A stretch of DNA of 64,000 nt from Zygnema cylindricum (lineage: Eukaryota > Streptophyta > Zygnematophyceae > Zygnematales > Zygnemataceae). Each line of letters starts with the position of its first letter. Within the stretch, counting starts at the first letter, position 1. A model generated the notes under the pieces. That model saw nothing but the letters and a program-made list of their open reading frames with translations. It had not been told where the DNA came from and did no database searches. The translations under genes and the position numbers were made by a program. Positions 1 through 8,105 of this stretch are shown here, in pieces. The stretch covers positions 124,001-188,000 of the forward strand of contig JBBHKE010003070.1 of the NCBI GenBank assembly GCA_037447655.1, read 5' to 3'.

Positions 1-417
1 AGCCACTGTCTGGGTGAGACGCCCGAGAATAAAATGAGTCGCCACGGTATTGTTGAAATCCCAGATTTCACTATCATTAGCCTCGGTTTTCTGAACACGT
101 GCTGCCAAAACCGATCCTGTAGGCATCGGTGTAAGTTTCTCCTTCCCCTTCTCCTTCCCTATGTCCGACACGTTGCTCTCTCCAACATCCTCTTCCGCCT
201 CTGCCCCCGCAGATCCTCCTGTGAACCGAGATCCTCTAAACCCTGGTGGAACTCCCAGTTTTGCGGATGGCCGACGCACACGACCACTCACAATGCCCCA
301 TAGCCGTTTTTCAACTAGTGCACCCCTTATCATGGTTTCCCAATAAATGAACCCTGTTCCATTAAAAATGGGCACCCTAGAGGGTGGGCCCATAACCTGA
401 AACTCTGTGACCTCCAT
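1..417 (-). CDS. copia gag N-terminus, partial (runs off left edge)
   Basis: This is the first 139 codons of a copia-type gag-pol reading from 417 leftwards, open without a stop to base 1. The ATG at 417-415 lies inside the adjoining LTR (398-1345). The product begins MEVTEFQVMGPPSRVP, the N-terminus shared by all related elements in the window, followed by the gag motif GFIYWETM and a low-complexity acidic linker. It is very close to the gag start at 11805-12212, but here the Gln codon after RLT is intact where the other copy has TAG. There is no second LTR between this gag and the end of element Z at 1346, so it appears to be the next unit of a tandem array. Function (capsid-like structural protein of virus-like particles) is inferred from the family. 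The rest lies outside the window. Confidence 0.85.
   Translation of the reverse strand, partial: MEVTEFQVMGPPSRVPIFNGTGFIYWETMIRGALVEKRLWGIVSGRVRRPSAKLGVPPGFRGSRFTGGSAGAEAEEDVGESNVSDIGKEKGKEKLTPMPTGSVLAARVQKTEANDSEIWDFNNTVATHFILGRLTQTVA
383..397 (-). promoter_or_regulatory. half-tRNA primer-binding site of left element
   Basis: On the minus strand the 15 bases directly after the LTR are GGTTATGGGCCCACC. This is the exact complement of the anticodon arm of plant initiator tRNA-Met as I recall it, the site used by copia/Ty5-type elements primed by a cleaved tRNA. It lies within the gag reading frame (QVMGPP). Confidence 0.75.
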
Positions 418-522
418 TAGTCCACAGAATGTCCAGTTTATATGAAGCCTCTAGGATAATATTTGCAATTTTGACTTTGGCAATGGATAAGTGCCACCCT
501 TGCACGCAAAAACTCTGACCGA

Positions 523-597
523 CTACACCTCTGTGTAGCTTGGACTCCCCTGAGTCCGCGGCAAAAAAAAAAATCACTGAATTTGCTCACCTGAACA
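523..597 (-). promoter_or_regulatory. conserved hairpin cluster in LTR leader
   Basis: Read on the minus strand: TGTTC-AGGT-GAGCA (597-584), GGACTC-AGGG-GAGTCC (557-542) and CTACAC-AGAG-GTGTAG (538-523). The same three hairpins occur in the LTRs of El1, D, B and E, with compensatory change in the last stem. They would lie in the 5' part of the genomic RNA upstream of gag. Confidence 0.55.
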
Positions 598-1120
598 TTA
601 AGTTATGGCTGACCAAAGTTGGTCCATAAACACAGGTGCACTCTAGGAGAGAGGCTGAAAAACCAAAAATATTCTAAGTCCTAAGATACCTCTCTAAACC
701 TATTACTAAGGTACTAGACCAATCATATGACTGTAAAGTACAAGAAGGTACAGGGACCGCTGTACTTATTGTACGGCCATAGTACGACATGGCCGGTCCG
801 CTGACGCGTGTCAGTTCCAGAGCCGTAGTTGCTCCTCCCGTAATATCCGCTGTCCAACCATATGTTGCCACGTGTCATCCGCTGACATCTTGTCCGCAAA
901 CTGCCAAACTTCTATTCCGGCATTCCGGCTCCACTGTGAGCCGTTCGATCAGATCCGGACATTTGATTTCGTCCGTCGAAATTACATGTCGATTCGGATA
1001 TTTCGTGCGGTCCGATTTCGTGCGAACCGATATGTCGCGTAATTTGTTTAGAAAGGAATATCCGGCGCTATACGTCTTTAAATAAATTTCGCGTCATATA
1101 CGTGTATCATTCCCCAAGAC

Positions 1121-1204
1121 CTATTGGATAAGGCGCACGATTATTTTGTATCGGGTCATCCAAAGGTCCTTGGATCAATTCCCACAGCTGAAAGCCTATG
1201 TTTT
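1121..1204 (+). promoter_or_regulatory. antisense tRNA-like Pol III module in Z LTR
   Basis: On the plus strand, antisense to the element, CTATTGGATAAGGCGC (1121-1136) resembles a tRNA-Arg-like box A. GGATCAATTCC (1172-1182) resembles box B and TTTT follows at 1201-1204. Equivalent modules occur in all related LTRs. Transcription is inferred, not shown. Confidence 0.5.
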
Positions 1205-1345
1205 ATAAAAACAATATTAGTGATCTGTCTGTCTCTTTAGCTGCTAGAGGCAGCCATGGCTGCCTACAGGTCCTTAGTGACTACGACAAGTATGAGGGTT
1301 GCAGTAAGGTCACAAGAGAGACTACAAAATACCTCTTTTTCAACA

Positions 1346-2704
1346 CTCCCATTATTTTCTAGTCTATCTTTTGCTTTAGTCCACACTTCTCCCTACAAAA
1401 TATTAATTTAGGAGAAGGAACAGGTTTAGTCATCATATCTGCTACCATCTCACCATCTAGTCTATATTTCAAACTAATGATTTTATTCTCAACTTTCTCC
1501 CTAACAAAGCTCAAACGAATATCCATGTATTTTGCTTTAAAATGATGCTTAGGGTTTGCTGCAATTGCAATCGCAGCTTGATTATCACAAAATATCTTTT
1601 GTACTCTATTCTTTATGTATCCTAATTCTTGAAGCAAAGATTTTACCCACATTAGTTCTTTCACAATAGAATAAGAGGCCATATACTTAGCCTCCATGGT
1701 GGACTGAGCAATCACCTTTTGTTGCTTACTGCTCCAACAATAAGCCCCATTCCCAACATACAACACATACCCAGAAGTACACCTCCTCATCGGAGCATCC
1801 CCATAACTGACATCACTCCAAGTAGTGATGTCAGTGTTATCCCCACCCAGATGCAACCACAAATCTCTTGTTCCTACCAAATACCGCATGACCCTTTTGG
1901 CCGCTTCCCAATCTTTCTTCCTAGGATCATTCAGACTTTACTTTATACTCCCATAGCTGCAGCTATATCAGGACGAGTACAGTTCATAAAGTAGATCAAA
2001 CTACCAACAACCTGTCTGTATGAAATAGTTTGAATGAACTTGCTTTCCTCAAGTCCTAGCTCATTATCCAAGATCAAGACTCCCTCCTCTTAGCTCCCCT
2101 CATTTCCCTTCTTTAGGTCCATTGGAGTCGTACAGCTATTTGCTTTTTCCATTTGAAATTTTTCAAGCATATTCCCAATTGCTTCCTTTTGAGTTAGTCT
2201 AATTGTTTTCTTTTCTCTATCCATCTCCATTTGAATTCCCAAAATGTACTTTGCCTCCCCCAAATCTTTCATTTCAAATCTACTCTTTAGATCCTTTTTC
2301 AATCTATTAATTTTCACCATTGATTTACACAAAACAAACAAATCAACAACATATATGGCAATGAAAATTATACCTTCCTCATCCTCAAATAAGTAGATGG
2401 AATGATCCGAACTGATTCGGATATATCCCAAACTTGTCAAAAACTCGTCCAACTTTTTGTTCCTTTGGCGTGGAGCTTGCTTTAGTCCATAAAGGGACTT
2501 TATCAATCTGCACACCTTGTTTTCTTCTCCTTTCTCCACAAATCCTAGTGGTTGTCGCATGAAGATCTCTTCTTCCAATTCTCCGTGTAAAAAAGCGGTT
2601 TTGATGTCCATCTGATGCACTTCCATGTCTTTCGCTGCCGCGAGACTAAGTAGAATCCGGACGGAGGGGAATCTAACAATTGGAGCAAAAGTATCCCCAT
2701 AATC
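1346..2704 (-). pseudogene. element Z pol, 3' part (RT to RNase H)
   Basis: Minus-strand remains of a copia pol gene. 2090-2626 encodes the RT segment MEVHQMDIKTAFLHGELEEE to KKGNEGS; the usual YVDD active site reads YVVDLFVL, so a catalytic Asp is lost. After a broken stretch, 1359-1889 encodes RNase H (TTWSDVSYGDAPMRR, DNQAAIAI, HHFKAKYMDIRLSFVREKV), ending in a TAG just before a polypurine tract and the LTR at 1345. The sequence continues into 9155 and above: the RT reads directly across the El1 insertion (GIDY..DTFAP). Stops, frameshifts and a changed active site make this copy dead. It is the 3' end of the same element as 9155-12192. Confidence 0.85.
2700..2704. repeat. target-site duplication of El1 (TAATC), left copy
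   Basis: TAATC immediately before the 5' LTR is repeated at 9155-9159 immediately after the 3' LTR. This is the 5-bp duplication expected for copia integration, and it shows El1 inserted into element Z. Confidence 0.9.
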
Positions 2705-2903
2705 TGTAGAAACTAATGGTTTTATTAGTATTTTCTAGGTCTGAAAAGAAATATAGAAGTCGAGGCAGTCTATCTCTAACTTCTCTCTCCAACTCTCAAA
2801 CTTGTCTCAGTCACTGAGAAATTGGAGAGGAAGCTAGAGCCATGGCTACCTTGTCTATCCTGAGGTTTACGGGAATTTTATATTAGGGTTTATATATTTA
2901 ATT

Positions 2904-2995
2904 AAAATGTATGTTCCGGCGGCAGGATTTGATCCTTGTACCTGCCGGCCGGCAGACACAATGTAGCCGGTAGCCTTAGCCGTTTCATCTAGCGG
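2904..2995 (-). promoter_or_regulatory. antisense tRNA-like Pol III module, El1 5' LTR
   Basis: On the minus strand, a box A-like GCTAGATGAAACGGC segment (about 2979-2993) is followed by the box B-like GGATCAAATCC (2935-2925) and a TTTT run (2907-2904). The 3' LTR carries the same at 8305-8396. The layout matches the other LTR families, always opposite to gag-pol. Confidence 0.5.
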
Positions 2996-3556
2996 TAGTG
3001 TTACCTAGCATATAGTTTGATAATTATTTATATATGTATACAAGCGATAAACCATTTAACTAGAATTAATTACGGGATACATAGATCCAGTAATATGTAA
3101 TGTACGACTTACGGTACGGACATAAATCAGTACCGCGCATTTGTTTCGTAAATGAAACAAATACCGCGCATGTATTTATTACGGCTACGATTAAAGCCGA
3201 ATTTAATCGGACGGCCGGGATTAGCGCCGAGATCGCGGAGGAAGATTTCGGCGGTTTGTGGCCATCGCCACATCGGATGACGCGTGGCAAAATTCCGTTG
3301 GATTGTGGAAACTCCGGAGATTATGGCACCGAATCCGGATTTGACATGTGTCGACATTTTGGCCATGTCGTACAATGTCCGTACATAAAGTACACCGGCA
3401 GCTGTACTTTTGCGTACGGAACTCAATTCTGATTGGTTCCGTACATCAGTAGATAGAGTCTGTGAGAGAGATAGGACTTAGAAAAATTAGAAGATAGGAC
3501 CCTCTCTCCCAGAGAGCTTCTGTACAAAAGGTCAACTTTGACCCTCCATAACTTAC

Positions 3557-3628
3557 TGCTCAGGGGAGCAAATTCAGAGATTCTTTTTGTTATCGACTCA
3601 GGGGAGTCTTGTCTTCACAGGGGTGAAG
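3557..3628 (+). promoter_or_regulatory. three AGGG-loop hairpins in El1 leader
   Basis: TGCTC-AGGG-GAGCA (3557-3570), GACTC-AGGG-GAGTC (3595-3608) and CTTCAC-AGGG-GTGAAG (3613-3628) follow one another, about 125 nt upstream of the primer site. A further CTCTCT/AGAGAG hairpin lies just upstream (about 3503-3517). Across families the third pair of the last stem changes as U-A, G-C or A-U, evidence for RNA structure rather than chance. Confidence 0.6.
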
Positions 3629-3733
3629 TTGGTCAGAGTTTTTGTCTGCCAGGGTGGCAGTTATTTTTGCTTAAACACAAAGGGGTCAGGATTATCCTAG
3701 AGGCTTCTTGGAAGCTGTCCACTCTGAGGACTT

Positions 3734-6700
3734 ATGGAGGTCTCAGAGTTTCAGGTTATGGGCCCACCCTCTAGGGTGCCAATATTTAATGGAACTGGCT
3801 TCATATACTGGGAAAGTATGATGATAGGAGCTCTATGCGAAAAAAGGTTTTGGGGGATAGTGAGTGGACGATTGGGGCGTCCATCAAGTCTTGGAATTCC
3901 TCCAGGGTTTAAAGGAAGCAGATTCACCAGGAAAGAGGATTCACCTTCAACGGAGGAAACAAAGGAAGGAGAGGTGGTGGACAAAGGAAAGGAGAAGGAG
4001 GCGACCACACCAATAGCAACTGGTTTAGCATTCATGTCACCTATTCCGAGGAACGAGGAGAATGATACTGAAACCTGGGACTTCAACAATATGGCGGCAA
4101 AGCACTTCATCCTACGCCATCTCACTCAAGGACTTGCATGTCCTCATTTGCAGGTAGAGAGGGCATCCGATCTTTGGATGGCTCTCATAGAGATGTACCG
4201 AAGTGGTACGATTCAGCAACAACAGTTGGCTGATCAGAAAGTTAAGGAGTATGTATACAAAGAGGGAAATATGTTGGATTTTTGCAATGAGCTTGCTACA
4301 CTCTTCATGGAGCTAGAGAGTGCGGGTAAAGTTTTTAGTGAAAAAGAAAAAGTTAACTGTTTACTAATGAAGTTACCTGATGAGTTCGAGAACATAGTCA
4401 ACCGTGTGCAGGACTTGCCGGACTCAAGGTGGATATGGAACTCAGTGGTAGGGATGATTCTCGTTCGAGAGAATACGATTGAGATCCGAAGGGGAGGAAA
4501 GAGTGGCCAAGCCTTGGCAACAGCGACCGATTGGAGGAACAAGGATTCCCGGAAACCAGTCAGAAACTATGGGGGTAGGGAGCGGGAAAAACAGGTTGGC
4601 GAGTTCGAACCAAGGGCTCCCAAAGGTTTATGTCATTTTTGTAAGAAACCTGGGCACTATATGGCAGAGTGCACCAAGCTAACCGAGCTTCGGTTAAAGG
4701 AGGGGCAGACCGGTGGTACCCCGAGAGGAAAGAAAAAGGCCCTTGTCACACAGGTACTTGAGGCGGAATCCGAGGACGAGGACGATGAGCTCCTTTTGGA
4801 TGAGGAGTTGGAGGCGAAAACTGAGGTTGAAATTCCACGAAGGCAGAAATGTGCTTACGGTGGATTGAAAGGTGAAGCAGGCTGGATTATAGATTCAGGT
4901 GCCTCAATGCACATGTGTAAGGATAGACACCTGTTCACTAAGATAAGAAAGATTCCCACCGTAGAGATAGAGTACGGGGATGGGAGGATAGTCACCACTA
5001 CTCTTGTAGGATCGGTAGATCTGAAAGTGTTAGTTGAAGGAAAGACATCCATATTAACATTCTCCGATGTATTGTTTATTCCGGAGCTGAACAAAAACCT
5101 TATCTCTACATCAGTATTAGATGATAAGGGTTTTTTCACTAGCACTAGGGAAGGAGTCTTTACTGCTAGTTTTGAGGAGGATGTCTATTTCATTGCTGAG
5201 AAAGGTAGCCATGGGATGTTTAGGCTGATCTTAAGTAATGAAACGAAGAAACTTTATTATGCTGGTGTTCATGATATTATGATGTGGCATAAGAGGCTTG
5301 GGCATGTGAATCTAGATAAGTTAAGAGAGATGAAAAAGATGGGAGTGGTGGAAGGGATTCAGTTCAGTGAGAGTGATGATATAAGTGATTGTAGTGGGTG
5401 TGCTCAAGGTAAAGCACACAGATTACCCTTTCCAAAAACAGCCACCTACAAGGGAGAAAAACTTCTAGATCTAGTACACACAGATATTTGGGGACCGGCT
5501 AGAGTGCCCTCACCGGGGGGGAAGAGATTTATGATGACTATAACTGATGATTGGTCTCGGTATTCCCGAGTATATTTTTTGAAAAACAAGTCAGAAGCTG
5601 AGGACTGTTTTAGACAATATAAAGCATGGAGCGAAAAACTCCATGAAACTCCAATCAAGAGAGTAAGGAGTGACAATGGTGGAGAGTATACTTCTAACCA
5701 GTTTGAGGATTTTTTGAGGGAAGATGGGGTTCAACACCAAAAGACAGTGCCAGAAAATCCTGAACAGAATGGGGTAGCTGAAAGGTTAAATAGAACACTA
5801 AGTGATAGTGCTAGAAGTATGTTGTCGGATAAGAAGATAGGAAAAAGGTTTTGGGCAGAAGCAATGAACTGTGCTAATTACCTCAAAAATAGAGTTCTTA
5901 CTTCAGCTATAAAAGATCAAACACCTTATGAGAGATGGACAGGCCGGAAACCAGACTTATCTCATTTAAAGGTTTTCGGCAGTCAAGTATTCAGTCTAGA
6001 TACTGATCGGTCCAATTGGAAGCTAGATCCTAAAGGAAAACCGGGATACTTATTAGGATATGATGAGGATGTTAAAGGATATAGAGTTTATGATCTAAAA
6101 AGAGAAGATATAATCTTAGTAAAGCATCTAGTAGTTATGGATGAAGGAAAGTCTGTGGATCCCTTCAAATATACAAAGTCAGTAAAAATCAGATTTGAGT
6201 CAGAAAATTCTGATGACTTTGAGCTTCCTAACTATCCAGGTTTTAGAGACGATGACATTCTTGCAGGAACAAATCAGACCGAAAAGGACTCGGCTGTGGA
6301 AACTCCAGTGACAACTCTACTCGAAGCGGAAGACGTGGTGGAAATTGATTCGGAATCAAGGGATAGGGGAGAAGCCGAGTTTGTTCGAAAGAATCCACGA
6401 GAACCATCTATTCCGACCTCAGATTTTGAGGGAGGGAGGAGAAGTAGCAAAAGACTGCAAGAAAAACAGGTTAATAACAAGGTAACTAAACTATCTCATC
6501 AAGATGAACCTCAAACTTATGGAGAGGCGATGACTTGTCCAGAAAGAAACCGGTGGAAGACAGCCATCAATGAGGAGATGGCTTCAATCATGGCAGCCGA
6601 TACTTGGGAGCTGGTGGACTGTCCACCTAACCGAAAACCAATCGGTTGTAAGTGGGTTTTCAAACTGAAACTGAACCCAGATAACACAATCGAGCGCTAC

Positions 6701-8092
6701 AAGGCCAGATTAGTGGCAAAGGGATTTACACAAAAGGAAGGAATTGACTACGAGGAAACCTTTGCCCCGGTGGTCAGATTTCCCTCTGTCCGCATACTTC
6801 TCAGTTTAGCAGCGGCGGAAGACATGGAAGTGCACCAGATGGACATCAAAACAGCCTTTTTGCATGGAGAATTAGAAGAGGAGATCTTCATGCGACAACC
6901 CGAAGGGTTTGTGGAAGAAGGAGAGGAGAGTAAGGTATGCCGACTGATTAAATCTCTTTATGGTTTGAAACAGGCGCCCCGACAGTGGAATAAGAAGCTT
7001 GATGAGTTTCTTACCGGTCTAGGATATATTCGGATCAGCTCAGATCACTCAATCTATGTTTTCGAAGATGAGGAAGGTTTTATATTTATTGCAATTTATG
7101 TTGATGATTTGCTTGTTTTAAGTAAATCAATGGAAAAAATTAATAAACTGAAAACCGATCTTAAGGGGAGATTTGAAATGAAGGATATGGGGGAAGCAAA
7201 ATATATTTTGGGAATTCAAGTAGAGAGAGACCGAAAAAGAAAAATTATAAGATTGACTCAAAAGGAAGCAATAGGAAACATGCTTGAAAAATTTCAAATG
7301 GATAAAGCTAATAGTTGCACAACTCCAATGGAATTGAAGAAGGGAAGTGAGGGGAGTGAGGAAGAAGGAGTCATAGTCTTAGACGAGGAATTATCTCCTG
7401 AAGAACAGAAGTTCATGCAGACTATTCCTTACAGGCAAGTAGTGGGAAGTCTAATCTATTTTATGAATTGTACCCGGCCGGATTTAGCTGCAGCTGTAGG
7501 AGTGCTGAGTAGAAGTCTAAATGCTCCCACTAAGAAGGATTGGGAGGCAATTAAGAGAGTCCTTAGATACTTGGTAGGAACTAGAGATCTATGGTTGCAT
7601 TTGGGTGGGGAGAATACTGACATCACTACTTGGAGTGATGCCAGTTATGGTGATGCTCCGATGAGGAGATGTACTTCTGGATATGTATTATATGTGGGTG
7701 ATGGGGCTTGCTGTTGGAGTAGCAAACAGCAAAAGGTTATTGCTCAGTCCACCATGGAGGCTGAGTATATGGCCTCTTGCTCTGCTGTAAAAGAATTGAT
7801 GTGGGTCAAGTCTTTGCTTGGTGAGCTTGGTCACCTTAAGAGTGGTGTGCAGAAAATATTTTGTGATAATCAGGCAGCAATCGCTATTTCTGCCAATCCT
7901 AAACACCATTTTAAAGCCAAACACATGGACATCAGACTCAGCTTTGTTAGAGAGAAAGTAGAAAACAAAATAATCAGTTTAGAGTACAGACCAGATAGTG
8001 AGATGGTAGCAGATATGATGACCAAACCTGTACCTTCCCCTAAGCTAATTTTTTGCAGGGAGAAGTGTGGTCTGAAATTAAAGATTGACTAG
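3734..8092 (+). CDS. copia gag-pol polyprotein of El1, intact
   Basis: A 1452-residue polyprotein in one open frame with no gag/pol frameshift. In order: gag with the shared QVMGPPSRVP and GFIYWESM start; a CCHC zinc knuckle (CHFCKKPGHYMAEC, about residue 300); an aspartic protease (WIIDSGASMHMC, about 385); integrase with an HHCC finger (HKRLGH to CSGC, about 518-560) and a D,D,E core (HTDIWGP, RSDNGGEY, EQNGVAE, about 582-680); RT with YVDDLLVL (about 1122); and RNase H (TTWSDASYGD, DNQAAIAI, HHFKAKHMDIRLSFVREKV). The ATG at 3734 lies inside the LTR; an alternative ATG at 3758 is inside the primer site. The full-length start is favoured because an N-terminus with QVMGPPSRVP is conserved in all related elements. 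The TAG stop is followed by the polypurine tract. All key catalytic residues look intact. Confidence 0.95.
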   Translation: MEVSEFQVMGPPSRVPIFNGTGFIYWESMMIGALCEKRFWGIVSGRLGRPSSLGIPPGFKGSRFTRKEDSPSTEETKEGEVVDKGKEKEATTPIATGLAFMSPIPRNEENDTETWDFNNMAAKHFILRHLTQGLACPHLQVERASDLWMALIEMYRSGTIQQQQLADQKVKEYVYKEGNMLDFCNELATLFMELESAGKVFSEKEKVNCLLMKLPDEFENIVNRVQDLPDSRWIWNSVVGMILVRENTIEIRRGGKSGQALATATDWRNKDSRKPVRNYGGREREKQVGEFEPRAPKGLCHFCKKPGHYMAECTKLTELRLKEGQTGGTPRGKKKALVTQVLEAESEDEDDELLLDEELEAKTEVEIPRRQKCAYGGLKGEAGWIIDSGASMHMCKDRHLFTKIRKIPTVEIEYGDGRIVTTTLVGSVDLKVLVEGKTSILTFSDVLFIPELNKNLISTSVLDDKGFFTSTREGVFTASFEEDVYFIAEKGSHGMFRLILSNETKKLYYAGVHDIMMWHKRLGHVNLDKLREMKKMGVVEGIQFSESDDISDCSGCAQGKAHRLPFPKTATYKGEKLLDLVHTDIWGPARVPSPGGKRFMMTITDDWSRYSRVYFLKNKSEAEDCFRQYKAWSEKLHETPIKRVRSDNGGEYTSNQFEDFLREDGVQHQKTVPENPEQNGVAERLNRTLSDSARSMLSDKKIGKRFWAEAMNCANYLKNRVLTSAIKDQTPYERWTGRKPDLSHLKVFGSQVFSLDTDRSNWKLDPKGKPGYLLGYDEDVKGYRVYDLKREDIILVKHLVVMDEGKSVDPFKYTKSVKIRFESENSDDFELPNYPGFRDDDILAGTNQTEKDSAVETPVTTLLEAEDVVEIDSESRDRGEAEFVRKNPREPSIPTSDFEGGRRSSKRLQEKQVNNKVTKLSHQDEPQTYGEAMTCPERNRWKTAINEEMASIMAADTWELVDCPPNRKPIGCKWVFKLKLNPDNTIERYKARLVAKGFTQKEGIDYEETFAPVVRFPSVRILLSLAAAEDMEVHQMDIKTAFLHGELEEEIFMRQPEGFVEEGEESKVCRLIKSLYGLKQAPRQWNKKLDEFLTGLGYIRISSDHSIYVFEDEEGFIFIAIYVDDLLVLSKSMEKINKLKTDLKGRFEMKDMGEAKYILGIQVERDRKRKIIRLTQKEAIGNMLEKFQMDKANSCTTPMELKKGSEGSEEEGVIVLDEELSPEEQKFMQTIPYRQVVGSLIYFMNCTRPDLAAAVGVLSRSLNAPTKKDWEAIKRVLRYLVGTRDLWLHLGGENTDITTWSDASYGDAPMRRCTSGYVLYVGDGACCWSSKQQKVIAQSTMEAEYMASCSAVKELMWVKSLLGELGHLKSGVQKIFCDNQAAIAISANPKHHFKAKHMDIRLSFVREKVENKIISLEYRPDSEMVADMMTKPVPSPKLIFCREKCGLKLKID
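3754..3768 (+). promoter_or_regulatory. half-tRNA primer-binding site of El1
   Basis: GGTTATGGGCCCACC begins at the first base after the LTR and is complementary to the initiator tRNA-Met anticodon arm. The next bases form CACCC-TCTA-GGGTG (3765-3778), a hairpin that would share its 5' stem with the primer site. Confidence 0.75.
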
Positions 8093-8105
8093 AAAATAAG
8101 GGGAG

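Larger units (their letters stand above)
398..1345 (-). repeat. LTR of element Z / left element (shared)
   Basis: 948-bp LTR read on the minus strand from TGTTGAAAAAGAGG (1345) to TTTCA (398). It is bounded by a polypurine tract on one side (1346-1358) and a primer-binding site on the other (383-397). It has copia internal sequence on both sides, the RNase H end of Z at 1359 and a gag start at 417, so one LTR serves two units. The second Z LTR (12193-12969) is similar but truncated. It contains hairpins at 523-597, a tRNA-like unit at 1121-1204 and a perfect 16-bp palindrome, GGCAGCCATGGCTGCC (1250-1265). Confidence 0.85.
2705..3753 (+). repeat. 5' LTR of El1
   Basis: Starts TGTAGAAACT and ends GTTTCA; 1049 bp, matching 8106-9154. 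It holds the conserved LTR-start block with CCATGGCT (about 2841), an antisense tRNA-like unit (2904-2995), the hairpin cluster (3557-3628) and the gag ATG at 3734, 20 bp before the LTR end. Confidence 0.95.

Noticed and set aside
3100-3432. 110-codon frame in the El1 LTR repeated at 8501-8833
   Set aside because: It recurs only because the two LTRs are copies of each other; opposite-strand frames of similar length overlap it and no LTR of another family keeps it.
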